This document shows positions 20,574-30,703 of a stretch of DNA of 64,000 bases, one piece after another; the stretch's first letter is position 1; every line of letters starts with the position of its first letter. A model generated the notes under the pieces. That model was given only the letters and a program-made list of their open reading frames with translations. It did no database searches and was not told where the DNA came from. Source of the DNA: an uncultured Pelagibacteraceae bacterium (GTDB taxonomy: Bacteria; Pseudomonadota; Alphaproteobacteria; Pelagibacterales; Pelagibacteraceae); contig CACEMT010000003.1 of the NCBI GenBank assembly GCA_902560685.1, positions 1-64,000 of the forward strand, given 5' to 3'. The translations under genes and the position numbers were made by a program.

Positions 20574-20600
20574 CCTTTATCTATATTTGCCTAAATAAAT

Positions 20601-20615
20601 AGTCATTTATTGACT
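20601..20615. promoter_or_regulatory. Inverted repeat AGTCA-TTTAT-TGACT overlapping a -35-like TTGACT/TTGACA; candidate operator of the XRE regulator
   Basis: 5-5-5 palindrome upstream of a HTH gene; a second 7-1-7 repeat AAATAAA-A-TTTATTT lies at 20702-20716. Confidence 0.35.
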
Positions 20616-20729
20616 TGACAGATTTTCTATATATTCAAATTTTCCAAAAAAATAATAAATTTTCTTATTGCAGGACCTTTAAAAAGTTAGTTGAATATCG
20701 GAAATAAAATTTATTTAAGAGGGGTCTTA

Positions 20730-21101
20730 ATGGAAGAAAATTTCAACAAACACTTAGGGAATAAGTTAAAGTTAAGAAGATTAGCTTTAGGTTTAACACA
20801 AACAAAAGTAGCAAAAGCTATAAATGTTACATTTCAACAAATTCAAAAATATGAAAAAGGAACAAATGGAGTAAGTTCAATAAGATTATTGCAACTTTCA
20901 AATTATTTAAAAGTACCTATAAATTATTTTTTTGAAGACTTTTCTGAATATCTTATAAATATAGAAAGATCTAAAGAAGGACACTTGACTGTAAATTATA
21001 ATTTTTTAATGAAATTATATTCAGAACTTACAAGTGAACAAAAAGTAAAATTTAATAAAGCTTTAGAAATAACTTCAAACTCTATATCAAAAGCTGTTTA
21101 A
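20730..21101 (+). CDS. XRE/Cro-type helix-turn-helix transcriptional regulator
   Basis: GNKLKLRRLALGLTQTKVAKAINVTFQQIQKYEKGTNGVSSIRLLQLSNYLKVPINYFF; internal ATG at 20730 preceded by AGAGGGG is the likelier start than 20691. Confidence 0.9.
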   Translation: MEENFNKHLGNKLKLRRLALGLTQTKVAKAINVTFQQIQKYEKGTNGVSSIRLLQLSNYLKVPINYFFEDFSEYLINIERSKEGHLTVNYNFLMKLYSELTSEQKVKFNKALEITSNSISKAV

Positions 21102-21105
21102 TTTT

Positions 21106-21181
21106 TGGCTCCTCGGGCAGGACTCGAACCTGCGACCAATTGATTAACAGTCAACTGCTCTACCAACTGAGCTACCGAGGA
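21106..21181 (-). tRNA. tRNA-Asn (anticodon GTT), encoded CCA
   Basis: Reverse complement TCCTCGGTAGCTCAGTTGGTAGAGCAGTTGACTGTTAATCAATTGGTCGCAGGTTCGAGTCCTGCCCGAGGAGCCA. Confidence 0.97.
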
Positions 21182-21231
21182 ATGTAAAAATCTCAACTTA
21201 CTTTTTTTCAAAATTAAAACAAGATTTATTT

Positions 21232-21305
21232 TGGAGGCCACGCCCAGAATCGAACTGGGATACAAGGATTTGCAATCCTCTGCGTAACCATTCCGCCACG
21301 TGGCC
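21232..21305 (-). tRNA. tRNA-Cys (anticodon GCA), encoded CCA
   Basis: Reverse complement GGCCACGTGGCGGAATGGTTACGCAGAGGATTGCAAATCCTTGTATCCCAGTTCGATTCTGGGCGTGGCCTCCA. Confidence 0.96.
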
Positions 21306-21427
21306 ATTTAATTTCATATTAAATTAGTTTGAACGTATTTGTATATAAAATATTTGCATTTAGTCTATCAAATAAATTACTAAAATTATTGTTAAATCAT
21401 ATTATTAAATTATAAACTTAAAATACC

Positions 21428-24055
21428 ATGAGTTTAGATAAATATATACATTCGGACGTTGAGGATAAAATATATACATATTGGGAGAAGAATAATTTAT
21501 TTAAACCCAAAAAAAATAAGAAGAAATTCTCAATAGTTATACCACCACCAAATGTTACTGGAAGTTTACATATGGGTCATGCCCTAAATAACTCAATACA
21601 AGATTTGCTCACACGGTATTATAGAATGAATAATTATGAAACTTTGTGGCAACCAGGAACTGATCATGCTGGAATAGCCACCCAAGCTCTAGTAGAGAAA
21701 AAATTAAATTCTGAGAATATTAAAAAAAATGATTTAGGAAGAGAAGCGTTTATTAAAAAAGTATGGGATTGGAAAAATCAATATGGTGACATAATTATTA
21801 ATCAGCTTAAAAAATTAGGCTGTTCATGTGATTGGTCAAGAAACGCTTTTACAATGGATGAAAATTTATCAAAAGCAGTTATCAAAGTTTTTGTAGATCT
21901 TCATAAAAAAAAATTAATTTATAAAGCTGAAAAATTAGTAAATTGGGACACAGTTTTAAAAACTGCAATATCTGATTTAGAAGTTGATCAAAGAGAGGTT
22001 AACTCTAAAATTTATTATATTAGATATCCAATAGATGGAACAAATGAATATATAACTATAGCAACTACTAGACCTGAAACTATGCTTGGAGATACAGCTG
22101 TTGCTGTAAACCCTAAAGACAAGAGATACAAAAAGTATGTTAATAAAATTGTTACAATTCCAATTGTTGGTAGAAAAGTTAAAATCATCGAAGATGATTA
22201 TGCTGATCCAGAACAGGGAACTGGAGCATTGAAAATTACACCTGCACATGACTTCAATGATTATGATGTTGGTAAAAGAAATAAATTAGAAATTATTAAT
22301 ATTTTTACTGAAGATGGAAAAGTTAATAATAATGCAATTTCATCATACGTTGGTTTAGATAGATTTGAAGCTAGGAAGAAAATATTAAACGAACTTAAGG
22401 AAAAAGATTATTTTGTTAAGGAAGAAAATATTAAAAATAAAGTTCCATATGGAGATAGATCAAATTCTATAATTGAACCTTTTTTAACAGAACAATGGTT
22501 TGCCGATGCAAAGAAATTATCAATTAAAGCAAAAAAAATAGTTAAAAATAAAAAGACAAACTTTTTTCCTGAGAACTGGTCAAAAACTTATTTTCAATGG
22601 ATGAATAATATTGAACCATGGTGCATCTCTAGACAATTATGGTGGGGTCATCAAATACCAGCATGGTATGGACCTGATAATAAAATTTTTGTTGAACTAA
22701 ATGAAAGTGATGCAAAAAAATCAGCAAAAAAATATTATAAAAAAGAAGTTAAACTAGTTAGAGATAATGATGTACTTGATACATGGTTTTCATCTGGGCT
22801 TTGGCCTTTTGCAACACTTGGTTGGCCAAACAAAAATGAATATTTAAAAAAGTTTTATCCAACAACAGTTCTTGTAACAGGATTTGATATAATTTTCTTT
22901 TGGGTAGCTAGAATGATGATGTTTGGTATGGAATTTTTAAATAAGGAACCATTTAAAGACATTTATGTTCATGCGTTAGTTCGTGATGAAAAAGGACAAA
23001 AGATGTCCAAGTCAAAAGGTAATGTAATAGATCCACTTGATTTAATTCAAAAATATAGTGCGGACGCTTTAAGATTTACTTTGTTATCTATGGCTTCACC
23101 TGGTACGGACGTTAAACTTTCTGAAGATAGGGTTAAAGGTTATAGGAATTTTTTAAACAAACTATGGAATGCAAATAATTTTTTAATACAAAACAAATGT
23201 AACTTAAAAAATGTAAAAAAACTTCCAAAATTAAAAGTTAATATCAATAAATGGATATATTTAGAGCTTTTAGAAACATCCAATTTAATAAAGAAAAACA
23301 TAGAAGATTATAGATTTGATGAAGCAGCTAAGAATGCTTATCATTTTGCATGGCATAAATATTGCGATTGGTACTTAGAATTATCAAAAACAATTCTTTT
23401 TTCAGACAATTTAAAAGCTAAAAATGAAGTTAAAGAGGTTTCTGTATTTGTATTTAGAGAAATACTTATTATGCTTCATCCATTTATACCATTTGTTACT
23501 GAGAAAATATGGCTAAAAAATAAATTTGATAACAAAAATAAGAATTTTTTAATGTTATCTAACTGGATCTCAGGTAAATCTAAAAAAGATAGTGATCACA
23601 AGCAAGTTCAGCAGATAATAGATATTATTTCTGAGATAAGATCTTTTAAAAATGAGCTTAACGTAAGTCCTGGCTCATTTATTGATGTATCTATTAATTC
23701 TATTAAAAAAAATAATCAAAATTTCATGATTAATAATGAAATTATTATTAAAAAATTAGGCAGAATTAATAATTTCTATAAAAAAGATCAAAATAAACCT
23801 GCTGCGTCCTTAATTATATCTGGAGATCTATTTAAAATTTATTTTGATGAAAATGTTGATTTAAATGCTATTAAAGAAAACTTATTGAAAAGACAAAATA
23901 AATACCAAGAAGAAATGGATAAAATATCACAAAGACTAAGCAATAAAGGCTTTGTTCAAAGAGCACCAAAAGATATTGTTCAGCAAGAAAAAACTAATTA
24001 TAGTAATTTAAAGAATGATATTAAAAAAATTTCTTTAACTATTGAAAGCCTTTAA
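21428..24055 (+). CDS. valS: Valyl-tRNA synthetase
   Basis: [48 protein letters not shown]. Confidence 0.98.
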   Translation: MSLDKYIHSDVEDKIYTYWEKNNLFKPKKNKKKFSIVIPPPNVTGSLHMGHALNNSIQDLLTRYYRMNNYETLWQPGTDHAGIATQALVEKKLNSENIKKNDLGREAFIKKVWDWKNQYGDIIINQLKKLGCSCDWSRNAFTMDENLSKAVIKVFVDLHKKKLIYKAEKLVNWDTVLKTAISDLEVDQREVNSKIYYIRYPIDGTNEYITIATTRPETMLGDTAVAVNPKDKRYKKYVNKIVTIPIVGRKVKIIEDDYADPEQGTGALKITPAHDFNDYDVGKRNKLEIINIFTEDGKVNNNAISSYVGLDRFEARKKILNELKEKDYFVKEENIKNKVPYGDRSNSIIEPFLTEQWFADAKKLSIKAKKIVKNKKTNFFPENWSKTYFQWMNNIEPWCISRQLWWGHQIPAWYGPDNKIFVELNESDAKKSAKKYYKKEVKLVRDNDVLDTWFSSGLWPFATLGWPNKNEYLKKFYPTTVLVTGFDIIFFWVARMMMFGMEFLNKEPFKDIYVHALVRDEKGQKMSKSKGNVIDPLDLIQKYSADALRFTLLSMASPGTDVKLSEDRVKGYRNFLNKLWNANNFLIQNKCNLKNVKKLPKLKVNINKWIYLELLETSNLIKKNIEDYRFDEAAKNAYHFAWHKYCDWYLELSKTILFSDNLKAKNEVKEVSVFVFREILIMLHPFIPFVTEKIWLKNKFDNKNKNFLMLSNWISGKSKKDSDHKQVQQIIDIISEIRSFKNELNVSPGSFIDVSINSIKKNNQNFMINNEIIIKKLGRINNFYKKDQNKPAASLIISGDLFKIYFDENVDLNAIKENLLKRQNKYQEEMDKISQRLSNKGFVQRAPKDIVQQEKTNYSNLKNDIKKISLTIESL

Positions 24056-25773
24056 TGAAAAAATTTAATAAAAAAAAGTTACCTAGTAGACATACTTCTT
24101 TAGGACCCGATAAGGCTCCTCAAAGATCATTCTATTATGCTATGAATTTAACTGAAAAAGATGTTGCAAAACCATTTGTTGGTGTTGTTTCAACTTGGAA
24201 TGAGGCAGCTCCATGTAATATTGCTTTAATGAGACAAGCTCAGTCAGTTAAAAAGGGCGTACAATCTGCAGGTGGTACTCCAAGAGAATTTTGTACAATT
24301 ACTGTAACTGACGGTATTGCAATGGGTCACGAAGGAATGAAATCTTCATTAATTTCAAGAGATGTAATTGCAGATTCAACTGAATTAACAGTTAGAGGAC
24401 ATTGTTATGATGCATTAGTTGGTGTTGCTGGCTGTGATAAATCTTTACCAGGTTTAATGATGGCAATGGTAAGGTTAAATGTTCCAAGTGTTTTTATATA
24501 CGGAGGATCAATTTTACCAGGAAGATTAAATGGTAAAGATATAACCGTTGTAGATGTTTTTGAAGGAGTTGGAAAGTATTCTTCAGGAAAAATATCAGAA
24601 CACTCACTAAGAAAAATAGAATTAAAAGCATGTCCTACTGCTGGTGCTTGTGGTGGTCAGTTTACTGCTAATACAATGGCATGTGTATCAGAAGCAATGG
24701 GATTAGCTTTACCTTATTCTGCTGGAACTCCTGCTCCATTTAATAGAAGAGATAAGTATGCTTTAGCTAGTGGAAAAGCTGTAATGAATTTATTAGCAAA
24801 AAATATTAGACCAAGAGATATTGTAACAAAGAAAGCATTAGAAAATGCTGCAACAATTGTTGCTGCAACGGGTGGATCAACAAATGCCGCTTTACACTTG
24901 CCAGCTATAGCAAATGAAATTGGTATTAAATTTGATTTAATGGATGTTGCTAAAATATTTAAAAGAACTCCTTATCTTGCAGATTTAAAACCTGGTGGAA
25001 AATACGTAGCAAAAGATATGTGGAAAGCAGGCGGTGTTCCTATGTTGCTTAAAACTTTAATGGATGGTGGATATATTCACGGTAATTGCATGACAGTTAC
25101 AGGCAAAACCATGAAAGAGAATTTAAAAAACGTTAAGTTTAATTCTAAGCAAAAAGTGATGAGAAAATATGACAATCCTTTATCTAAAGATGGAGGCGTT
25201 GTCGGAATGAAAGGAAACTTAGCCCCAGAAGGTGCAATTGTTAAAGTTGCTGGTTTAAAAAGATTGCAATTTACTGGAAGAGCAAGATGTTTTGATACTG
25301 AAGAAGCAGCTTACAAAGCTGTTAAGAATAGAAAATATAAAGACGGTGATATTATAATTATTAGATACGAAGGACCAAAAGGTGGACCTGGTATGAGAGA
25401 AATGCTTCAAACAACAGGAGCAATTTACGGTCAAGGTAAAGGAGAAAAAGTTGCACTTATAACAGATGGAAGATTTTCTGGAGCTACAAGAGGTTTTTGT
25501 ATTGGACATGTTGGACCTGAAGCATCTGTAGGTGGGCCAATAGCTTTACTAAGAAACGGAGATATAATTGATTTAGATGCGAAGAAGGGGACAATTAATG
25601 TTCGTTTATCTAAAAAAGAATTAGCTAAAAGAAGAAAGAAATGGAAACCAAAGAAAATTAACTTTGGAAATGGAACACTTTGGAAATATGCGCAAACTGT
25701 AGGACCGGCTTATTTAGGTGCACCAACTCATCCAGGTGGTAAAAACGAAGTAAAAACTTACGCAGATATTTAA
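24055..25773 (+). CDS. ilvD: Dihydroxy-acid dehydratase
   Basis: [70 protein letters not shown]. Confidence 0.98.
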   Translation: MKKFNKKKLPSRHTSLGPDKAPQRSFYYAMNLTEKDVAKPFVGVVSTWNEAAPCNIALMRQAQSVKKGVQSAGGTPREFCTITVTDGIAMGHEGMKSSLISRDVIADSTELTVRGHCYDALVGVAGCDKSLPGLMMAMVRLNVPSVFIYGGSILPGRLNGKDITVVDVFEGVGKYSSGKISEHSLRKIELKACPTAGACGGQFTANTMACVSEAMGLALPYSAGTPAPFNRRDKYALASGKAVMNLLAKNIRPRDIVTKKALENAATIVAATGGSTNAALHLPAIANEIGIKFDLMDVAKIFKRTPYLADLKPGGKYVAKDMWKAGGVPMLLKTLMDGGYIHGNCMTVTGKTMKENLKNVKFNSKQKVMRKYDNPLSKDGGVVGMKGNLAPEGAIVKVAGLKRLQFTGRARCFDTEEAAYKAVKNRKYKDGDIIIIRYEGPKGGPGMREMLQTTGAIYGQGKGEKVALITDGRFSGATRGFCIGHVGPEASVGGPIALLRNGDIIDLDAKKGTINVRLSKKELAKRRKKWKPKKINFGNGTLWKYAQTVGPAYLGAPTHPGGKNEVKTYADI

Positions 25774-26963
25774 TGAAAATAAGACCTGTAATTCTTTGCG
25801 GGGGTGCTGGAACAAGACTTTGGCCCAAGAAAAAAAAACATCAAGCAAAGCAATTTATAAACTTTGGTAATTGGACTTTGTTGGGTAAAACTCTGGAGAG
25901 AGTAAAAGCATCTATATTTGATGCTCCAATTATAAGCACAAATGCAAAATATTTAAGACAAGTTAAACAACACTTAAAGAAACACAAAATAAGAAAATAT
26001 AAAATAGTTTTAGAACCAGCAAAAAGAAATACAGCACCAGCTATTTTAAGTACGGCATTAATTAAAGATATTCCAAACGAACAACCTTTAATGTTTTTGG
26101 CTGCTGACCATTTGATAGAGAAGGTTGGTTTATTCAATAAAGCTATCAAAAAAAATCAAAAGAAACTCACTCAAAATAATATCTTTATATTTGGGATTAA
26201 ACCCACAATGCCTTCAAGTGAATTTGGTTATTTTTTAACTAAAAATAATAAAGTTTCTAGATTTGTTGAAAAACCAAAAGAGGCTAAAGCTAAAAAAATA
26301 ATAAGTAAAAAGGGTTATTGGAATTCTGGAATGTTTTATTTGAGAAAAGACTCAATAATTAATAATTTCAAGAAATACCAACCAAATATTTACCGAAACT
26401 GTAACAAAGCTGTAACAAAAGCAAAATATAAAAGTAATGTGTATTATTTAAACAAACAAGCATTTACCAAAGCAACAGCTAAGTCTTTTGACTATGCAAT
26501 ATTAGAAAAAACTAAAGATATAAACGCTATCAAATTAGATATTCCTTGGTCTGATTTAGGTTCTTGGAAAGAAATTTGTAAGATGTATGGACGAAATAAG
26601 AGACATTATTTTAAAAAGAAGAATGTCTTTCATAGACCTTGGGGTAGTTATGTTAATTTATTTAATGGTAAAGAATTCTTAATAAAAGAATTATACGTAA
26701 AACCCAAAGGTATATTAAGTCTTCAGAAACATCATCATAGAGCTGAACACTGGGTCGTTACTCATGGTAAACCTAAAATTACTTTAAATAAGAAATATTT
26801 TACAATGAAACCTGATGAAACTATCTTTATTCCTCTAGGTGCAGTTCATCGAATAGAAAATCCATATAAAAAACCAGTGAAAATTATTGAAGCACAAGTA
26901 GGTTCAATTTTAAAAGAAACAGATATTGTAAGATATCAAGATGTTTATGGCCGTGTTAAATAG
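25773..26963 (+). CDS. Mannose-1-phosphate guanylyltransferase / mannose-6-phosphate isomerase
   Basis: PVILCGGAGTRLWPKKK, FVEKPKEAKA, C-terminal cupin RPWGSYVNL...LSLQKHHHRAEHWVVTHG. Confidence 0.88.
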   Translation: MKIRPVILCGGAGTRLWPKKKKHQAKQFINFGNWTLLGKTLERVKASIFDAPIISTNAKYLRQVKQHLKKHKIRKYKIVLEPAKRNTAPAILSTALIKDIPNEQPLMFLAADHLIEKVGLFNKAIKKNQKKLTQNNIFIFGIKPTMPSSEFGYFLTKNNKVSRFVEKPKEAKAKKIISKKGYWNSGMFYLRKDSIINNFKKYQPNIYRNCNKAVTKAKYKSNVYYLNKQAFTKATAKSFDYAILEKTKDINAIKLDIPWSDLGSWKEICKMYGRNKRHYFKKKNVFHRPWGSYVNLFNGKEFLIKELYVKPKGILSLQKHHHRAEHWVVTHGKPKITLNKKYFTMKPDETIFIPLGAVHRIENPYKKPVKIIEAQVGSILKETDIVRYQDVYGRVK

Positions 26964-26987
26964 ATTAACACGACTATTAAGACTTAT

Positions 26988-27953
26988 TTAAAACCAATTA
27001 TTTGGAATTATTATATAGTGAATTGCTAAAACAATTCCAACAGAAACACTTAATCCAAAGATCATTTTAAGAAAGTCTTTACCAATTAATGGGAAGACAT
27101 ACTTAAACTTATACTCTTTGTTCATTGTTGAAATTGCAAGTTCTCTTCCACATAATAAACCAACAAATACCCATGTTGTTGACATTGGTAAATCGTTTAG
27201 TTCCTTAAAGTAGAATAAGACACCGGCATAAATCACATTAATAATGGTAGCTGATCTTGCATATCTTGTTCCTGTTTTTTCAAGAACGACTTTTTGAATT
27301 GGTCCTCCTTGAATATAGAAAATGTAAAATAACAATGAAGTAAAATAAGCCATTACAATTAAAAGCAATGTTAAATCTAACTGTCTAGGCAGATATACTG
27401 CAATGTTAGCTACATCGTGAGATAACCAAACCCACCACAACCAACCAGACGAAATCCATACTGCATTTCTCCAAAAGCCAATATATTTTTCATCAACTTC
27501 ATCTAACTTTTCGTTGATAAATTTTGATACTACTATCCAAGCAATATAAGCAACCATTGCTGCTAAACCATAGCCAACTACACTTTTTAACAACATTTTT
27601 TCAAGCACAACTGTTGAAGCAAATGCTGAAAGAACTAAGAAAGTAGTAGATACTGGTATTCCTATTCTTGTTAATAGTAATAGTATTGCAGGTGCTACTG
27701 CATGATACCATTGAATTTCTTGATAAGGTATTCTAGTTAATCTTCCATAAGAAATATCACCATCATACGCATACCATCCCCATGCCAACGCAATAATCAT
27801 TACAGCTGATGCAGATCCTGCAAGAGTATACCATTTAAACCACTTCTTTTTTGAAGCTATAAATGTACCCAGTGTTTGAATTGAGTCGTTAGCGATTACG
27901 CTATAACCAGCAAGGGCAAAGCCTATGATGGTATAAATTAAAGTCATTTCCAT
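26988..27953 (-). CDS. Divergent PiT-family-like (inorganic phosphate/sulfate permease) membrane protein
   Basis: Internal duplication with VIANDSIQTLGTF...GIPVSTTF and WLSHDVANIAVYLPR...DLPMSTTWVFVGLLCGRE, resembling PiT GANDxANxxGT and PVSTTH signatures. Confidence 0.6.
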   Translation of the reverse strand: MEMTLIYTIIGFALAGYSVIANDSIQTLGTFIASKKKWFKWYTLAGSASAVMIIALAWGWYAYDGDISYGRLTRIPYQEIQWYHAVAPAILLLLTRIGIPVSTTFLVLSAFASTVVLEKMLLKSVVGYGLAAMVAYIAWIVVSKFINEKLDEVDEKYIGFWRNAVWISSGWLWWVWLSHDVANIAVYLPRQLDLTLLLIVMAYFTSLLFYIFYIQGGPIQKVVLEKTGTRYARSATIINVIYAGVLFYFKELNDLPMSTTWVFVGLLCGRELAISTMNKEYKFKYVFPLIGKDFLKMIFGLSVSVGIVLAIHYIIIPNNWF

Positions 27954-28145
27954 TTTTTTTCTCCTTTATATTATTGTTTTCGGTTCCTATTGATTCATGA
28001 CTTAAGATCTATGTAGTCTGTGAAGGAAAGATTTACTATCTTTAAATTTATTTTTTTGGGAATCTGTACGAGGATTCGTCCATACCTAAACTAATTAAGA
28101 TTAATGTCTACTTTAATAATTTTAAAATTCTTAGCAGAGTTGTAT
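27954..28145 (-). promoter_or_regulatory. Long putative 5' leader of the PiT-like gene with small hairpins
   Basis: 192-nt gap in an otherwise near-gapless genome; inverted repeats AAAGAT/ATCTTT (28027-28043) and GAATC/GATTC (28060-28077, with flanking GG/CC). Confidence 0.35.
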
Positions 28146-28796
28146 TTACTTGATTAATCGTTTGATTATATACACAGCGACAATAGCACCCATTAGTTCA
28201 GCAAATATATAAGTTGGTGTATTTAAGTAATTAATGCCAGTAAATGAATCTGTAAAAGTTCTAGCAATTGCAACAGCTGGATTCGCAAATGATGTGGATG
28301 AAGTAAACCAATAACCAGCGGATATATAAGTAGCAACACATGCAGCTACTGTAATTTTACCATCTTTTAATGTAGCAAAAATAATAAAAATAAGACCAAA
28401 TGTTGCTACTATTTCTGATAAAAATATATGAAAACCATCTCTATTTTTTGTAGATAATTCAATAATACTGTGTTCAAAAAAAACGTTAGCTAACATAACT
28501 CCCAGAAGGCAACCAAGTATTTGTGCAGGAACATAAGTTAATAATTCTTTTCCTTTAATTTTTTTAGTTAAATACATTGATAAACTCACAAAAGGATTAA
28601 GGTGAGCACCTGAAATATTGGCAAAAGATGTTATTAAAACAAACAAGCCTGCTCCAGTAGCAATTGTATTTGCTAATAATCTAACAGCATTATCATTAGT
28701 TAGATTTTCAGCCATTATTCCAGAACCGACAATAACCATTACTAAAAAGCAGCTACCTATAAACTCGCCCAAGAAAATTTTATTATTGTTCTTCAT
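28146..28796 (-). CDS. Aquaglyceroporin/MIP family channel, AqpS-like
   Basis: MIP fold with GAHLNPFVSLSM and SFANPAVAIARTFTDSF NPA-type motifs; overlaps arsC. Confidence 0.85.
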   Translation of the reverse strand: MKNNNKIFLGEFIGSCFLVMVIVGSGIMAENLTNDNAVRLLANTIATGAGLFVLITSFANISGAHLNPFVSLSMYLTKKIKGKELLTYVPAQILGCLLGVMLANVFFEHSIIELSTKNRDGFHIFLSEIVATFGLIFIIFATLKDGKITVAACVATYISAGYWFTSSTSFANPAVAIARTFTDSFTGINYLNTPTYIFAELMGAIVAVYIIKRLIK

Positions 28797-29217
28797 TTTT
28801 TATCCAATTTTTAATTTTTTCGTTAATAACATTAAATGTATTTAAGATAATGTTATTTTTTTCATTTTCATTTAAATTTATTAATTTAGATACAGGATCT
28901 TCAATATCCCAGTGAATAATTTGATCTTTTTTAGGCCAAATAGGGCAGACTTCGTTGTTTGCATTATTACAGACTGTAATCACATGATCCATTTTAATTT
29001 CACTATTAATAAAAATATCAAAGTTTTTGGATGTTATTTTGCTCAGATCATAGTTTTTCATTTCTAAAAACTTTTTAATATCACTATTTATTTTACCTGT
29101 TGGATTGCTACCGGCACTGTAAGCTTTAAATTTATTATTGAAATTATTGTTAATTATAGCTTCAGCAATAATGCTTCTTGCTGAGTTCCCAGTACAAACA
29201 AACAAGATATTTTTCAT
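28783..29217 (-). CDS. arsC: Arsenate reductase ArsC, LMW phosphatase (thioredoxin-coupled) type
   Basis: MKNILFVCTGNSARSIIAEAI (CX5R) and DHVITVCNNANNEVCPIWP. Confidence 0.88.
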   Translation of the reverse strand: MKNILFVCTGNSARSIIAEAIINNNFNNKFKAYSAGSNPTGKINSDIKKFLEMKNYDLSKITSKNFDIFINSEIKMDHVITVCNNANNEVCPIWPKKDQIIHWDIEDPVSKLINLNENEKNNIILNTFNVINEKIKNWIKNEEQ

Positions 29218-29438
29218 TAAATTATAATTTTATAAATTCCTATTACAAACAATGGTATTTGCAATCCAAAGTTAGTTAATATTGCTTTATCTTTAGATAC
29301 AAATCCTGCAATCGTCCAACCAACTACTCCTAATCCATGAAAATATATATTCAAAGGATATATATTTAGGTTTGTTAATAGAATACCAACTAATACTAAA
29401 AATGTGCTTATCCATTTAAGATATTTTTTAATAAACAT
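29217..29438 (-). CDS. Small (73 aa) hydrophobic membrane protein of unknown function
   Basis: About 3 predicted TM segments; start abuts arsC; GAAAGGAAAAC RBS upstream. Confidence 0.75.
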   Translation of the reverse strand: MFIKKYLKWISTFLVLVGILLTNLNIYPLNIYFHGLGVVGWTIAGFVSKDKAILTNFGLQIPLFVIGIYKIII

Positions 29439-29482
29439 ACGTTTTCCTTTCAGCTTGTTTTATTTAAATTTTAGATAAAAAC

Positions 29483-29875
29483 TTATCTACACTTTTTACA
29501 TAATCCAAAAAACTCAAGATTGTATTTACTATATTTCATACCATCTTTGTCTTTGAAATTAGATAAGTATTTGGAAAGACCTGCGCTACTTATTTCTGTT
29601 ACTTTTTCACAAATCTCACAGATAGAAAACGCTGTAGCTTTTGCTACCTGACAACTTGAATTGTGACACGCAATAAAAGCATTTCTACTCTCAATTTTGT
29701 GAATTTTTCCTATTTCAACTAGCTTATCTAATGCTCGATAAACTTGCAGGGGAGCTTTAATACCTTTTTTTTGAACATTAAAAAGTATTGTATACGCTTT
29801 TAATGGCTCAGAAGATTTTTCTACAAGATCTAAGACAATTTGTTGATTTTTTGTAAGGAAATTTTGTTTTTGCAT
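29483..29875 (-). CDS. zur: Fur-family regulator, probable zinc uptake regulator Zur
   Basis: KAYTILFNVQKKGIKAPLQVYRALDKLVEIGKIHKIESRNAFIACH plus CEIC...CKKC cysteines; linked to znuBC. Confidence 0.88.
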   Translation of the reverse strand: MQKQNFLTKNQQIVLDLVEKSSEPLKAYTILFNVQKKGIKAPLQVYRALDKLVEIGKIHKIESRNAFIACHNSSCQVAKATAFSICEICEKVTEISSAGLSKYLSNFKDKDGMKYSKYNLEFFGLCKKCR

Positions 29876-29899
29876 ATTTTATATTTTACCAGTTGCCCA

Positions 29900-30703
29900 T
29901 TAGTTTTTCAATTGAATGGATTGTTTTATTTTTAATAATGAAAGTATAAATAGAACTAAAGATGCTGTTATTATTGAAGGTCCTGATGCAGTATTAAACT
30001 CCAGTGAAGAAAACAGTCCTATTATTACAGATAACAAGCCTCCAATTATTGAAAACAGTACCATTTTTTGTGGATTGTCTGAGATGTTTCTAGCCATAGC
30101 AGCTGGAATAATTAACATTCCAGTAATTAACAACAGTCCAACCATTTTTATAGAAATTGCAATAATTGCAGCCATTAAAATTGTAAATATTGCTTTTGCT
30201 CTATCAGGATTTAATCCTTCAGCTTCTGCTAATTCATAATTTACTGTTGATGCGAATAAAGGTTTCCAAATTAATTTTAATACTAATAAAATTAATGCAC
30301 CACCAGCCCATATAATAATTAAATCATTAACTGTTACTGCTAATATATCTCCAAATAATAATCCCATAATATCAAATCTAATAAACGTTAAAAATCCAAT
30401 CACTACTAATCCTACTGCTAAAGAGGAGTGAGCTAATAGACCGAGTAGAGCATCGCCTGGAAGATTTGTTTTTCTTTGAAGCTGAATTAAAATTAAAGCA
30501 ATTACAGATGAAATTATAAAAACTGAAATAGCAATATTAAATTCAAAAGAATATGCCATTGTAACACCAAGCAATGCTGAGTGGGCTAGTGTATCTCCAA
30601 AATAAGATAATCTTCTCCAAACAACAAAACATCCAAGAGGACCTGTTACAAAAGCAACACCAATTCCTGCTACTAAAGCTCTTATAAAAAAATCATCAAA
30701 CAT
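29900..30703 (-). CDS. znuB: Zinc ABC transporter permease ZnuB
   Basis: ABC-3 family permease; LGCFVVWRRLSYFGDTLAHSALLGV. Confidence 0.93.
   Translation of the reverse strand: MFDDFFIRALVAGIGVAFVTGPLGCFVVWRRLSYFGDTLAHSALLGVTMAYSFEFNIAISVFIISSVIALILIQLQRKTNLPGDALLGLLAHSSLAVGLVVIGFLTFIRFDIMGLLFGDILAVTVNDLIIIWAGGALILLVLKLIWKPLFASTVNYELAEAEGLNPDRAKAIFTILMAAIIAISIKMVGLLLITGMLIIPAAMARNISDNPQKMVLFSIIGGLLSVIIGLFSSLEFNTASGPSIITASLVLFILSLLKIKQSIQLKN

Noticed and set aside
21098-21307. 69 aa minus-strand ORF
   Set aside because: It is a read-through of the tRNA-Asn and tRNA-Cys genes (VAQLVEQLTVNQLVAGSSPARG is a typical tRNA translation artefact).
26952-26972. Hairpin CGTGTTAA-ATAGA-TTAACACG over the end of manC as a terminator
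   Set aside because: 8-bp stem is real but is not followed by a T-tract on either strand; kept only as a weak possibility.
29472-29489. TAGATAA/TTATCTA hairpin over the zur stop codon as a terminator
   Set aside because: Short AT-only stem, followed by AAAATTT rather than a U-run on the transcribed strand; not convincing.
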